A stretch of DNA of 64,000 nucleotides from Prosthecochloris sp. (GTDB lineage Bacteria; Bacteroidota; Chlorobiia; Chlorobiales; Chlorobiaceae): contig JADMLA020000019.1 in NCBI GenBank assembly GCA_015482705.2, positions 29,973 to 93,972 of the forward strand, in the 5' to 3' direction. Below the pieces are notes generated by a model. That model was not told the DNA's origin. It was given only the letters and a program-made list of their open reading frames with translations, and did no database searches. Below, piece by piece: positions 44,363 through 54,001 of the stretch (position 1 is the first letter of the stretch; every line of letters begins with the position of its first letter). The translations under genes were made by a program, and so were the position numbers.

Positions 44363-46108
44363 ATGCAGATACGATATATTTTGGTTGCAGTGCTTTTGCA
44401 GTTTCATATCCCCGCTCTCGCTCCCAGTCATAGCGTCCATGCGGAGGAAACACCTGCCAACACGACAGCCACGGCGCAGGAAATATTCAACCGAAAGGAT
44501 ACGTGGGTTGAAAAGCAGCTGAAGAAGATGACGCTATCCGAAAAAATCGGCCAGATGCTCATCGCTCACAGTCCCGCTAAATTCCAGAGTGCCGATAACA
44601 ATGCATACCAAAAACTTTCCGACCTCATCAAGGAGGGAAAGGTTGGCGGTGTGATGTTTCTCAAAGGCAATACGTACGATGCAGCTGTTCTCGCCAACCG
44701 TTTTCAGTTAATCGCACCCCGCCCATTACTGATCAGCGCAGACATGGAAAAAGGATTGGCCATGAGAATCGAAGGCGCTACAGAATTCGCCCCGAACATG
44801 GCTCTGTCTGCAACCGGGAACCCCGAGCTCGCTTATCGCATGGCAGGAGTTATCGCCAGGGAAGCCAAAGCACTCGGTATTCATCAGAGCTATGCTCCAA
44901 ACGTCGATCTGAACATCAACCCGCTGAATCCGGTCATCAACACGCGTTCTTATGGCGACAACATTCCTTTAGTCATAGCAATGACCGAAGCATTTATCGA
45001 CGGACTCCAATCGAAAGGAATGATCGCTACCGCCAAACATTTTCCCGGACATGGTGATGTTACGGTTGACAGCCATGTCAACCTTCCCGTTTTACAAGCC
45101 GACAAAAAACGGCTTGACAACCTCGAACTCAAACCATTCAAAGCCGCTATCGAACATGGCGTAATGAGCGTTATGATCGGCCATCTCGCTGTTCCTGAAA
45201 TTACAGGAAACATGGCCCCGGCAACGCTTTCATGGAGAATTGTCACGAAACTTCTGAGAAAGGAACTCGATTTCGAAGGGCTCATCGTCACCGATGCGCT
45301 GAACATGAAAGCACTCTATCAAAGTTATACCATTGAGGACATCTCTCTTCGTGCAGTTGAAGCCGGCAACGATCTGCTTCTTTTCTCACCAGACCCGGCA
45401 ATAACACACTATACCATCCTCAATGCCGTTAGAAGCGGCAAACTTTCTGAAAAGCAAATCGATAAATCGGTCCGCCGGATTCTGCTCGCTAAACGATGGC
45501 TCGGCCTTGACCAAAATCGTCTGGTCAATCTCAACGGTATCCCGCATCAGATAAGTCTGCAAAGCCACCGGAAGCTTGCCGAAACCATAGCGAACCGCTC
45601 GATAACCGTTGTCAAGGACGACAAACAAGTGCTGCCATTAAAAAAGCAGGACAACGTACTGCACATTATTTTGGAAGATAAACGACACTCTCTTTCGGGC
45701 GAAACATTCTCAAAAAAAATGCGGCAGGCGTATCATGCAAAAACGATACGCATCGGAACTGACGCAAACTCACTTGACTACCGGAATGCCTTCGATACAG
45801 CCGAACGGGCTTCAGCAGTGATCGTCTCAACGTATGTTGAAGTACTTTCAGGTGCAAAATCCCTTGAATTAAATAGCCGACAGCAGGATTTCGTCAATGA
45901 GCTGATCCGTGATCTCCCATCGAGGCGACCGTTGATCATGATCTCGTTCGGCACCCCTTATCTCGTCAACCAATTCCCCGGTATACCCGCATACATCTGC
46001 ACCTATTCCTCATCCGAACTCAGTGAAAATGCAACCATCAGACTTCTACAAGGAGAGATAACACCGGAAGGGAAACTGCCAGTATCACTTACGGCAAATC
46101 TTCCGTAA
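44363..46108 (+). CDS. Glycoside hydrolase family 3, NagZ-like beta-N-acetylhexosaminidase
   Basis: 581 residues with an N-terminal signal peptide (cleavage near VHAEE). The GH3 core has KHFPGHGDVTVDSHVNLP, containing the Asp-His catalytic dyad of NagZ-type enzymes, and the nucleophile in VTDALNMKALY (about residue 310). A C-terminal GH3 C-domain of about 200 residues follows, making it longer than E. coli NagZ (341). Likely removes N-acetylglucosamine from cell wall fragments in the periplasm; whether it acts on muropeptides is inference. Confidence 0.88.
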   Translation: MQIRYILVAVLLQFHIPALAPSHSVHAEETPANTTATAQEIFNRKDTWVEKQLKKMTLSEKIGQMLIAHSPAKFQSADNNAYQKLSDLIKEGKVGGVMFLKGNTYDAAVLANRFQLIAPRPLLISADMEKGLAMRIEGATEFAPNMALSATGNPELAYRMAGVIAREAKALGIHQSYAPNVDLNINPLNPVINTRSYGDNIPLVIAMTEAFIDGLQSKGMIATAKHFPGHGDVTVDSHVNLPVLQADKKRLDNLELKPFKAAIEHGVMSVMIGHLAVPEITGNMAPATLSWRIVTKLLRKELDFEGLIVTDALNMKALYQSYTIEDISLRAVEAGNDLLLFSPDPAITHYTILNAVRSGKLSEKQIDKSVRRILLAKRWLGLDQNRLVNLNGIPHQISLQSHRKLAETIANRSITVVKDDKQVLPLKKQDNVLHIILEDKRHSLSGETFSKKMRQAYHAKTIRIGTDANSLDYRNAFDTAERASAVIVSTYVEVLSGAKSLELNSRQQDFVNELIRDLPSRRPLIMISFGTPYLVNQFPGIPAYICTYSSSELSENATIRLLQGEITPEGKLPVSLTANLP

Positions 46109-46210
46109 CCATATTTTTCCTTGAAGGAACTATGATGGTAGAGCTGTCGGACCCTACATGCTTTTTTACTACATTGTCGTTCAGTCTCAAAAACGATAAG
46201 TTTCAATGTC

Positions 46211-47620
46211 ATGACCAAAACAATCCGGGATGAATCCACAGCCAGCGCTTACTGGGGGGCAGTCAATACCTTCTGCGCCCTTCAGGATGTACACGTTATC
46301 GCCGATGCTCCTGTAGGCTGCTATAATTTGGTCGGAGCTGCGGTAATGGACTATACCGACGCTATTCCCTATTTGGAAAATTTCACCCCTACCAGCCTCA
46401 CTGAAAAAGAAATTGCTTCTTCCGGCAGTTCGGAATCGGTCATCGATGTCATTGAAAAACTTGGCGATACAGGAAAACAACTGATCCTTGTTTCTAGTGC
46501 CGAGAGCGAAATGATCGGCAGCGACCACGAAAAGATGCTCCAGCACAGGTATCCTGATATCCGTTTTTTTGCGTCGAACTCTCTCGGCAGCAACGAATGG
46601 CAAGGCAGAGACAGGGCTCTTGTCTGGCTCCATGAAAACTTTGACGATACAAAACCTGCCGAAATCGAATCTGGTACGGTGAGCATCATCGGTCCTTCAT
46701 ACGGCTGCTTCAACAGTCCATCCGATCTTGCTGAACTCAAACGGCTCATTTCCGGATGCGGAGCATCCATCAAGCATGTCTATCCGTTTGAAAGCAACCT
46801 GAACGATATTTCGGGACTGAAAAATTCCGACGTCATTGTCGTCATGCATCAGGAGTATGGCAAAACGCTTGCTGACCTGCTTGGCAGGCCTCTTCTTCAA
46901 GCGCCTTTCGGCCTCGGCGAAACTGAGCAGTTCATAAAAAATCTCGGTGCACTTACAGGAAACCGGACAGAGGCAGAAGCCTTTTTCATCAAGGAAAAAC
47001 ACACGACATTACAGCCATTATGGGATCTCTGGCGAGGCCCGCAATCAGAATGGTTTCCCACCATACGTTTCGGTGTTGCCGCTGACCGAACTTATGCGGA
47101 AGGTCTTACAAAGTTCCTTGGCGAAGAAATGGGAATGCAGTGCCTTTTCAGTCATGATTCAGCTGAAAACGACAACAATGAACTTCGTGAAAAGCTCTCT
47201 GCAACTCAACCACAGTTCATGTTCGGACGAATTGTCGATAAAATCTATCTCGCTGAAATTGATGCAAAAACCCGGTTCATTCCAGCAGGTTTCCCAGGCC
47301 CGATCGTCCGCAGAGCTCTTGGAACCCCCTTCATGGGGCACAGCGGTGCGGTTTACATCATTCAGGAAATCGTCAATGCACTCTACGACACGTTGTTTAC
47401 ATTCCTTCCTATCACCAAAAAGTCAGCACCCGTGACCGTACCTGCCGGCAAAGTATTGTGGACCAAAGAAGCGAACGCTTTGCTCAATACCATTGTTGCG
47501 AAAGCCCCCTTCATAAGCCAGATCTCTTTTGGTCGGGAGTTGAAGAAAAAAGCGGAAACACTTGCCACAAAGCAGGGAAAAGATACCGTCACTCCCGATC
47601 TGTTGCAGATGCTCGAGTAA
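46211..47620 (+). CDS. bchZ: Chlorophyllide a reductase subunit Z
   Basis: 469-residue nitrogenase-like subunit that with BchX and BchY reduces the C7=C8 bond of chlorophyllide a on the path to bacteriochlorophyll a. SAYWGAVNTFCALQDVHV with APVGCYN at the N-terminus, IGPSYGCFNSPSDLAELKRL in the middle, REKHTT-like FIKEKHTTLQPLWDLWRG and GTPFMGHSGAVYIIQE near the end match BchZ along its length. bchX and bchY are not in the window. It follows the GH3 gene by 102 bases; the two are probably not functionally linked. Start ATG 46211 has a weak ribosome site. Confidence 0.93.
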   Translation: MTKTIRDESTASAYWGAVNTFCALQDVHVIADAPVGCYNLVGAAVMDYTDAIPYLENFTPTSLTEKEIASSGSSESVIDVIEKLGDTGKQLILVSSAESEMIGSDHEKMLQHRYPDIRFFASNSLGSNEWQGRDRALVWLHENFDDTKPAEIESGTVSIIGPSYGCFNSPSDLAELKRLISGCGASIKHVYPFESNLNDISGLKNSDVIVVMHQEYGKTLADLLGRPLLQAPFGLGETEQFIKNLGALTGNRTEAEAFFIKEKHTTLQPLWDLWRGPQSEWFPTIRFGVAADRTYAEGLTKFLGEEMGMQCLFSHDSAENDNNELREKLSATQPQFMFGRIVDKIYLAEIDAKTRFIPAGFPGPIVRRALGTPFMGHSGAVYIIQEIVNALYDTLFTFLPITKKSAPVTVPAGKVLWTKEANALLNTIVAKAPFISQISFGRELKKKAETLATKQGKDTVTPDLLQMLE

Positions 47621-48144
47621 GAAAGGCAAAAGATAAAAAGTGAAAAGGCAATAGTGATTGAGTCATTATGGATTCCCCACGCTTCGCTTACCCGAGGATG
47701 ACAAGAGGAGAGAAGTCATGCCGCACTCGATGCGGTATCCATACTGAAAAGCAGGAAACCCCATGGATCACCGGGTAAAACCTGCGAAACAGTTGTTTAT
47801 TATTTCACGGGTCGAGCTCGAGAAGATAATCGTGAGGTGTAACTGAATATTAATACCGAATGTAAGCTCTATACCGAAGATAAACCGTTTAAAACAGACT
47901 CCAACGCAGCAATCGAAACGCGCTGCAGGTTTTTCGTAGCGGCATAATTTTGAATTGTGACGATTAATTCGTAACATCCCTGACTTCTTGTCGTTTTGGG
48001 AACGTGCAGCAGTAAAAATGCTGAAAGCCAGCCCTCCCTATCGGCAATACACTGACTAAAAGCGGCTGGATCATCCTGAAATCAGGAAAGAAGCTGTTCA
48101 AACACAGACTTCTTCAAAGAGTATTGATAGAGACAGAAGAATTC
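47621..48144. other. Intergenic region before thrS with a dispersed repeat
   Basis: 524 bases without a gene. 47690-47745 carries GTCATGCCGCACTCGATGCG then GTATCCATA, nearly identical to the repeat at 11311. Beyond it the region should hold the thrS promoter; I see no T-box or attenuator. Confidence 0.55.
47690..47760. repeat. Dispersed intergenic repeat, copy C
   Basis: Contains CCCGAGGATGACAAGAGGAG, then AGTCATGCCGCACTCGATGC, then GGTATCCATACTG. The GTCATGCCGC...ATCCATA block matches the copy at 11311-11342 apart from one base. Confidence 0.6.
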
Positions 48145-50124
48145 ATGTCCGACAACATAGACGTACAGGCTGCGGTAACCATTACGTTTCCTGACGGTGA
48201 AAACCGTTCATTTACCTCGGGAGTAACCGGTTACGATATAGCACAATCAATTGGACGCAAATTGGCAAAGGATGCGCTAGCCATAAAGGTCAACGGCAAA
48301 CTCATCGACCTTTCTATTCCAATTTCTGAAAATGCCGAAGTAGAGATCATAACGTTCGATCATCCCGACAATATCGGGAAAGAGATCTTCTGGCACAGCG
48401 CGAGCCATATCATGGCGCAAGCGATCGAGGAACTGTTTCCTGGTTCGAAATTCGGTGCAGGACCGGCGATCGAGCAGGGTTTCTACTATGATATCGCTTC
48501 CGAGCACCGCTTCACCGAAAGCGATCTCGAAGTCATCGAAAAAAGAATGCTGGAAATCAGCAGACGTTCACTTGAAATCAGACGTGAAGATCTTTCCAGA
48601 GAAGATGCTATAGCATACTTCACCTCTACCAGAAACGACCCTTATAAGGTAGAGATATTGGCAGATACATTGAAAGATACACCAAGGGTATCCGTTTACC
48701 ATCAGGGAGATTTTGCCGACCTCTGTAGTGGTCCGCATCTTTCAAACACGTCTCAGCTCAAGGCGGTAAAACTGACCAACATTTCCGCTTCGTTCTGGCG
48801 AGGAGATGCTTCAAGAGAAAGCATGCAGAGAATTTACGGTATAGCCTTTCCATCTGAAAAGCTCTTGAAACAACACCTCGCTACCATCGAGGAGGCAAGG
48901 AAAAGGGACCATCGCAAACTCGGAGCCGAGCTCGAGCTTTTCATGCTTTCTCAGGAAGTCGGCAGCGGCCTGCCGATATGGATGCCGAAAGGAGCTATCG
49001 TTCGCAGCGAACTCGAGTCGTTCCTTCGCGAAGAACAGAGAAAACGTGGGTACGTTCCCGTGTACACACCGCATATCGGCAATATCGAGCTGTACAAGCG
49101 ATCAGGCCATTATCCGTATTACAGTGATTCACAGTTCCCGCCCCTCACTTACAAGGATGACCTGGGCCGGGAGGAACAGTATTTGCTGAAACCGATGAAC
49201 TGCCCTCATCATCACATGATATACAGTTCAAAACTTCGCAGCTACAGGGAACTTCCGATACGTTTGACAGAATTCGGCACGGTCTACCGACATGAACAGT
49301 CAGGTGAATTGAACGGACTGATCAGAGCCCGCGGATTCACTCAGGACGATTCACACATATACTGCAGGCCGGACCAGCTGGTCGATGAAATCTGCAACGC
49401 AATCGATCTCACGAAATTCGTATTCGCCACACTTGGTTTCGACGACATTGAAATCAGGCTTTCCCTCCATGATCCGGAAAATCCTGAAAAATATGGCGGC
49501 ACAGAAAACGTATGGCAGCAAGCGGAACATGATGTCAGAGAAGCAGCCGATAGCATGGGCATCAACTACATCATCGGGATCGGTGAAGCGAGTTTTTACG
49601 GCCCAAAAATCGATTTCATCGTTCGTGATGCTCTTGGAAGAAAATGGCAGCTCGGCACCGTCCAGGTTGACTACGTAATGCCCGAGAGGTTCGACCTTTC
49701 CTATATCGGAAGTGATGGACAGCCACATCGGCCGGTCATCATTCACCGAGCCCCATTCGGTTCCATGGAACGATTCATCGGTGTTCTCATTGAACATACA
49801 GCCGGTAATTTCCCCTTATGGCTTGCGCCGGTTCAAGTGGCTGTCCTGCCGATCACCGAAGATGTTCACGACTATGCCAGCACGGTTCATCAAGCACTGC
49901 TCGATAAGGCTATACGTGCCGAGCTTGACCTGCGCAGCGAGAAAATAGGCAAAAAAATCCGTGAAGCGGAAGTAAGTAAAATCCCTTATATGGTGATAAT
50001 CGGCCAGAAAGAGGCTGATTCCGGCGAAATTTCACTGCGCCGACACAGAAAAGGCGATCAGGGAAATCTAACGATTGAGCACCTGCTGCAAAAGCTGATA
50101 ACAGAAATCAAAGAGAAATCTTGA
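48145..50124 (+). CDS. thrS: Threonyl-tRNA synthetase
   Basis: 659 residues from the ATG at 48145 (AGAAG upstream); the frame begins with a TTG at 48124. TGS domain at about 10-70, then the editing (second additional) domain with FWHSASHIMAQA and CSGPHLS, the class II core with NCPHHHMIY (zinc ligands) and RHEQSGELNGLIRARGFTQDD (motif 2), and an anticodon domain at the end. First gene of thrS-infC-rpmI-rplT-pheS, the standard order. Confidence 0.96.
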   Translation: MSDNIDVQAAVTITFPDGENRSFTSGVTGYDIAQSIGRKLAKDALAIKVNGKLIDLSIPISENAEVEIITFDHPDNIGKEIFWHSASHIMAQAIEELFPGSKFGAGPAIEQGFYYDIASEHRFTESDLEVIEKRMLEISRRSLEIRREDLSREDAIAYFTSTRNDPYKVEILADTLKDTPRVSVYHQGDFADLCSGPHLSNTSQLKAVKLTNISASFWRGDASRESMQRIYGIAFPSEKLLKQHLATIEEARKRDHRKLGAELELFMLSQEVGSGLPIWMPKGAIVRSELESFLREEQRKRGYVPVYTPHIGNIELYKRSGHYPYYSDSQFPPLTYKDDLGREEQYLLKPMNCPHHHMIYSSKLRSYRELPIRLTEFGTVYRHEQSGELNGLIRARGFTQDDSHIYCRPDQLVDEICNAIDLTKFVFATLGFDDIEIRLSLHDPENPEKYGGTENVWQQAEHDVREAADSMGINYIIGIGEASFYGPKIDFIVRDALGRKWQLGTVQVDYVMPERFDLSYIGSDGQPHRPVIIHRAPFGSMERFIGVLIEHTAGNFPLWLAPVQVAVLPITEDVHDYASTVHQALLDKAIRAELDLRSEKIGKKIREAEVSKIPYMVIIGQKEADSGEISLRRHRKGDQGNLTIEHLLQKLITEIKEKS

Positions 50125-50157
50125 ATCAACAGCGTTATTTAAAATAATCGAGACCGT

Positions 50158-50751
50158 ATGAGAAAAAAGAAAAGCACTCCTCAAAAGCAGAAAGTAACCT
50201 ACAGGGTCAATGAACAAATCAGAACTCCTGAGGTAAGGGTTGTTTTCAGTGACGGATCACAGGAGATCATGAAAACTGGCAATGCCTTGAAACTTGCAGA
50301 AGGAGAGGGGCTTGATCTCATAGAAGTACAGCCAACTGCGACACCACCCGTCTGCAAGCTTGATAATTATGGCAAACTTCAGTACAAACTCGACAAAAAA
50401 GACAAGGACAGAAAGAAAAAATCAAAACCAACCGCGTTGAAAGAGCTTCGGTTTCATCCCAATACCGACAAACACGATTTTGATTTCAAAGCGGCTCACC
50501 TTGAAGAGTTTCTTCGTAAGGGCAACAGGGTCCGGGCAACCGTTGTTTTTCTCGGACGCTCCATTATTTATAAAGACAAAGGCTTCGAACTCGTTGAACG
50601 GTTGACGGAGCGGCTCAGCAACGTCAGCAATCGTGAGGGCACCCCCAAATTCGAGGGAAAACGACTGTTTGTCTATTTTGAGCCGGACAAGAAAAAAATT
50701 GAAGCCTACGAGAGACAGCTGGCTAAAATGAACAAGGAATCACAACAGTAA
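50158..50751 (+). CDS. infC: Translation initiation factor IF-3
   Basis: 197 residues. Conserved NEQIRTPEVRVVFSDGSQ near the N-terminus, APPVCKL-like TPPVCKLDNYGKL linker and KELRFHPNTDKHDFDFK in the C domain. Unlike E. coli, which starts infC at AUU, this frame begins at an ordinary ATG (50158); upstream codons include a stop, so no rare start is needed. Basic N-terminal extension of about 10 residues. Confidence 0.96.
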   Translation: MRKKKSTPQKQKVTYRVNEQIRTPEVRVVFSDGSQEIMKTGNALKLAEGEGLDLIEVQPTATPPVCKLDNYGKLQYKLDKKDKDRKKKSKPTALKELRFHPNTDKHDFDFKAAHLEEFLRKGNRVRATVVFLGRSIIYKDKGFELVERLTERLSNVSNREGTPKFEGKRLFVYFEPDKKKIEAYERQLAKMNKESQQ

Positions 50752-50780
50752 GTATACACATATAACAAAACGAGACGACC

Positions 50781-50975
50781 ATGCCTAAAATGAAATCGCA
50801 TCGCGGCGCTTGCAAAAGGTTTAAAACAACCGCATCAGGACGAGTTAAACGCGAAAAAATGAACGGGTCGCATAATCTGGAAAAAAAGAACAGAAAAAGA
50901 ACCCGACGTCTGCATCAATCAACGCTAGTAGACAAAGCTCAGGAAAAGCAGATTAAACGCATGATCCTTGCTTAA
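50781..50975 (+). CDS. rpmI: 50S ribosomal protein L35
   Basis: 64 residues, strongly basic: PKMKSHRGACKRFKTTASGR and RVKREKMNGSHNLEKKNRKR are the family signature. 29 bases after infC. Confidence 0.97.
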   Translation: MPKMKSHRGACKRFKTTASGRVKREKMNGSHNLEKKNRKRTRRLHQSTLVDKAQEKQIKRMILA

Positions 50976-51013
50976 TACAGTTTTATTGTTAAACATTTAA
51001 ATCGAGAACTACG

Positions 51014-51361
51014 ATGCCAAGAGCTACAAACGCAGTTGCATCACGCACAAGAAGAAAACGGATATTAAAGAAGGCAAAAGGATACTGGGGTTCACGAGGC
51101 AATATTCTCACCGTTGCCAAACATGCTGTTGACAAAGCCGAGCAGTATGCTTACCGTGACAGAAGGGTCAAGAAAAGGACGTTTCGCTCCCTTTGGATTA
51201 TGCGTATCAACGCAGCCGCAAGGGAAAACGGTACAAGCTATTCCCGCTTGATGGACGCTATGAACAAGAAAAATATCGACATCAACCGCAAAGCGCTCGC
51301 TGAAATTGCCGTAAAGGATCCTGCCGCATTCAGCCAGATCGTAAAATCAGCTATAGGTTAA
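51014..51361 (+). CDS. rplT: 50S ribosomal protein L20
   Basis: 115 residues. PRATNAVASRTRRKRILKKA at the start, AKGYWGSR, then LWIMRINAAARENGTSYS. Binds 23S rRNA early in assembly; in other bacteria L20 also represses this operon, for which I see no obvious site here. Confidence 0.97.
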   Translation: MPRATNAVASRTRRKRILKKAKGYWGSRGNILTVAKHAVDKAEQYAYRDRRVKKRTFRSLWIMRINAAARENGTSYSRLMDAMNKKNIDINRKALAEIAVKDPAAFSQIVKSAIG

Positions 51362-51386
51362 GACTGTAAGCAGCAACTACCATTCC

Positions 51387-52415
51387 ATGAAATACAGCAT
51401 AGAAGCGCTACAGCAGGAAATTGACAAGTTCATTATAGAGAGCACTGAACAACTGGAGGCATTTCGTCTCCAGTTCATGGTGCGCAAAGGGAGTGTAGCT
51501 GAACTCTTCAATCAGCTGAAAGACGTTTCACCGTCTGAACGTCCAGGTATAGGGAAAATGCTGAATCAGCTGAAACTGTCGGCCGAAAAAAAGTACGATG
51601 CAGCGAAAAAGCAGCTTGAGACTCCATCGTCAGGAAGTGGGAAAAAGCATCTCGACCTTACCCTTCCCGGCCGACAGGAGTACTCCGGCTCCGAGCATCC
51701 AGTGCAGAAAGTCCTGGGAGACATGAAGCAAATCTTCCGGGCCATGGGTTTTTCCATAGCAACCGGTCCGGAGCTCGAAAGAGACAGCTATAATTTCGAC
51801 ATGCTGAATTTTCCTGCAAATCATCCTGCAAGGGATATGCAGGACACTTTTTTCATAACAAGAAACGACGGTGAAGATGATCTGCTTCTCCGCACACACA
51901 CCTCACCAGTGCAGATCAGGGTTATGCTCGATGAAAAGCCACCGATAAGGGTCATCTGTCCCGGTAAGGTCTATCGAAATGAAGCCATCAGTGCGAGAAG
52001 CTACTGTGTCTTTCATCAGCTCGAAGGGTTGTATATCGATAAACAGGTCTCTTTTTCCGACCTGAAAGCAACGATCTATTCTTTCGCGAAACAGATGTTC
52101 GGCAGCACTGTACAACTTCGTTTCAGACCGAGTTTTTTCCCTTTTACCGAACCATCGGCCGAAGTCGATGTAACCTGTTACCTCTGCGGTGGCAAAGGCT
52201 GCCGTGTCTGCAAACAATCCGGTTGGCTTGAAATCCTGGGATGCGGAATGGTTCATCCAAACGTTCTTCGAAACTGTTCGATCGACCCGGATGAATATTC
52301 CGGTTTCGCATTTGGTATGGGAGTCGACCGCACAGCGCTCCTGCGATACAAGATCGACGATATTCGTCTTCTCTTTGAAAACGACGTCAGAATGCTCGAG
52401 CAATTCTCTCAGTAA
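51387..52415 (+). CDS. pheS: Phenylalanyl-tRNA synthetase alpha subunit
   Basis: 342 residues. Class II core with PLLLRTHTSP-like DDLLLRTHTSPVQIRVM (motif 2 start), GKVYRNEAISARSYCVFHQLEGL and GFAFGMGVDRTALLRYKI (motif 3). A cysteine-rich insert CYLCGGKGCRVCKQSGW may bind zinc, as in other alpha subunits with such inserts. The beta subunit gene does not follow here; a hairpin closes the operon. Confidence 0.95.
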   Translation: MKYSIEALQQEIDKFIIESTEQLEAFRLQFMVRKGSVAELFNQLKDVSPSERPGIGKMLNQLKLSAEKKYDAAKKQLETPSSGSGKKHLDLTLPGRQEYSGSEHPVQKVLGDMKQIFRAMGFSIATGPELERDSYNFDMLNFPANHPARDMQDTFFITRNDGEDDLLLRTHTSPVQIRVMLDEKPPIRVICPGKVYRNEAISARSYCVFHQLEGLYIDKQVSFSDLKATIYSFAKQMFGSTVQLRFRPSFFPFTEPSAEVDVTCYLCGGKGCRVCKQSGWLEILGCGMVHPNVLRNCSIDPDEYSGFAFGMGVDRTALLRYKIDDIRLLFENDVRMLEQFSQ

Positions 52416-52432
52416 ACGCCATAAAAGCCATA

Positions 52433-52470
52433 CCGCCCCGTGAAACAGTTTTTCTGGATTTCAGGGGCGG
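52433..52470. terminator. Hairpin after pheS
   Basis: CCGCCCCGTGAAA pairs with TTTCAGGGGCGG around TTTTTCTGGA-type loop, 18 bases past the pheS stop. No T run follows, so the terminator call is moderate. Confidence 0.5.
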
Positions 52471-52558
52471 CGTGACTCTCTTCCGGATCTGTATGCAAGG
52501 TGACCGCAGCACTTTTGAGCCTGCTTCTTTTCACCAATCACGTCACGAACTTTTTCGG

Positions 52559-52951
52559 CTACTTATCTTTTATACTCAGTGCCCAATCCTCCATAGCCTT
52601 GTTAGCCATGGGATTCGGAGCCTCGAGAAAGGTAATGACATATGCATCATCCATTTCGGCAACTCCGATAGAACGTGGACGTACAGAAAGCACACATGGG
52701 CTCGGCAGTTCCTTGCCAAAACAGAAAAGAATGTTTTTTGCCCCAAGTATCTGGTCGCTGACCTTACCGTCTTTCAATGACTTTGTATGTGCATAATGAT
52801 CAAATGCACCGATATAGGAAACAACCGGATGGGCATCAATTTTGGATTTGAAAAATGCCAGAATCTCATCGACAGAACCATAGGAGGTTTCCGTTTTGTC
52901 GATTTCCAGCGTGTAAATTGGGTATTTTTCCTGAAATAGAGCTTGCCTCAT
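52559..52951 (-). CDS. DUF6858-like small protein
   Basis: About 130 residues from the ATG at 52951 (MRQALFQEKYPIYTLEIDK); the frame opens 15 bases earlier. Features: VDEILAFFKSKIDAHPVVSY, GAFDHYAHT, and VLSVRPRSIGVAEMDDAYVI. It resembles a small soluble family seen in sulfur-oxidising and other anaerobic bacteria (I recall it as DUF6858); no function is known. Convergent with pheS; the downstream gene on the same strand is the Cys-rich ORF. Confidence 0.65.
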   Translation of the reverse strand: MRQALFQEKYPIYTLEIDKTETSYGSVDEILAFFKSKIDAHPVVSYIGAFDHYAHTKSLKDGKVSDQILGAKNILFCFGKELPSPCVLSVRPRSIGVAEMDDAYVITFLEAPNPMANKAMEDWALSIKDK

Positions 52952-53095
52952 GGTGTTACTCCCCAAAAAAATTTATGATATACTTCCTGCAGTGGCACTA
53001 CAAGGATAAAATAAAACCATAGAACGTATTATCGCATAGTATCCAGATCAAAATCGACAAAAAATTCCGATTGGACACTATCCGGATTTACGCGT

Positions 53096-53335
53096 CTATT
53101 CGTTATAGAGCACGTATCTCACCGGGCAGGTACAGATGCCATCATCACCGAATGTATAAAAGTAGGGACAACTCCTTTTTTGGGGAAATCCATTCTTCAA
53201 AAAAAGAACTTTATCACCGTACTCAGCGCATACCTTGCACAGGTGCTCTCTTTTACCCTCCAAACAGATATGATTATGGGGACAATCCACCGCTTCTTTC
53301 TTGGCTTTCAACAATAGGGGGTTGACACTCTTCAT
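53096..53335 (-). CDS. Small cysteine-rich hypothetical protein
   Basis: 79 residues with seven Cys: CPHNHICLEGK, HLCKVCAEYG, RSCPYFYTF and GICTCPVRY. The pairs CKVC and CTC with the outer Cys suggest two metal sites, zinc or an iron-sulfur cluster. No family recognised. It lies 140 bases upstream of the 52559 gene on the same strand and may be co-expressed with it. Confidence 0.55.
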   Translation of the reverse strand: MKSVNPLLLKAKKEAVDCPHNHICLEGKREHLCKVCAEYGDKVLFLKNGFPQKRSCPYFYTFGDDGICTCPVRYVLYNE

Positions 53336-53422
53336 TCATTTTTCAATTAAATTTAACACTTTACTTATACACCACTTATTACGACTTTAGCACAGCAATT
53401 TATATCATTTCTCGACATAAAC

Positions 53423-53458
53423 AAAAAAGCCGCACAACGATATCGGTCGTTGTGCGGC
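53423..53458 (-). terminator. Intrinsic terminator of the rpsF-ssb-rpsR-rplI operon
   Basis: On the minus strand GCCGCACAACGA pairs with TCGTTGTGCGGC around a 6-base loop and runs into a six-T tail. It stands 45 bases past the rplI stop. Confidence 0.9.
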
Positions 53459-53502
53459 GGGCTATATATCCTTTTCCGAGCTTATCAGAAGGAAAAAAAA
53501 GC

Positions 53503-53949
53503 TTATCCTTGAGCCTCTACGGTAACCTTGAGTGTTGCGGAAACATCCATGAAAAGCTTTACCCCTACTTCATAGTTCCCCAACGCTTTAATCGGTGCCT
53601 CAAGGCTGATCTTTCTGCGGTCAACCGCTACGCCCTCGTTCTTCAGCGCCTCTGCAATATCCCCTGAAGTAACCGTACCGAAAAGCTTTCCGGAATCACC
53701 GGCTTTTGCAGAAACCTTCAGGTTCAACTGCTGCAATTTATCCGCTGTTTCACGTGCAGCTATTCTCTGCTGTTCGATTTTTTTAGCCTGCTGTTTTCTT
53801 TCTGTATCGCGTGCTTTGAGAGCGCCTTCGGTAGCTCTGAGCGCTATCCCCTGTGGAATAAGAAAATTGTTGGCATAGCCGTTTTTGACCTCCACAACTT
53901 CACCGGCATCACCGAGCGTTACAATATCTTTTTTTAAAATAACTTTCAC
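53503..53949 (-). CDS. rplI: 50S ribosomal protein L9
   Basis: 148 residues. MKVILKKDIVTLGDAGEVVE and VKNGYANNFLIPQGIALRAT are the signature; the middle helix and a C-terminal domain follow. Last gene of the rpsF-ssb-rpsR-rplI operon, 52 bases past rpsR. Confidence 0.97.
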   Translation of the reverse strand: MKVILKKDIVTLGDAGEVVEVKNGYANNFLIPQGIALRATEGALKARDTERKQQAKKIEQQRIAARETADKLQQLNLKVSAKAGDSGKLFGTVTSGDIAEALKNEGVAVDRRKISLEAPIKALGNYEVGVKLFMDVSATLKVTVEAQG

Positions 53950-54001
53950 AGCTTTGCTTCCTCAATTTCAATAAATGTTTAAACAAAATTCTCCAATAAC
54001 C

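Noticed and set aside
47621..48144. T-box or attenuator before thrS
   Set aside because: No specifier-loop-like or T-box core sequence and no Thr-rich leader frame were seen; the region mostly holds a repeat.
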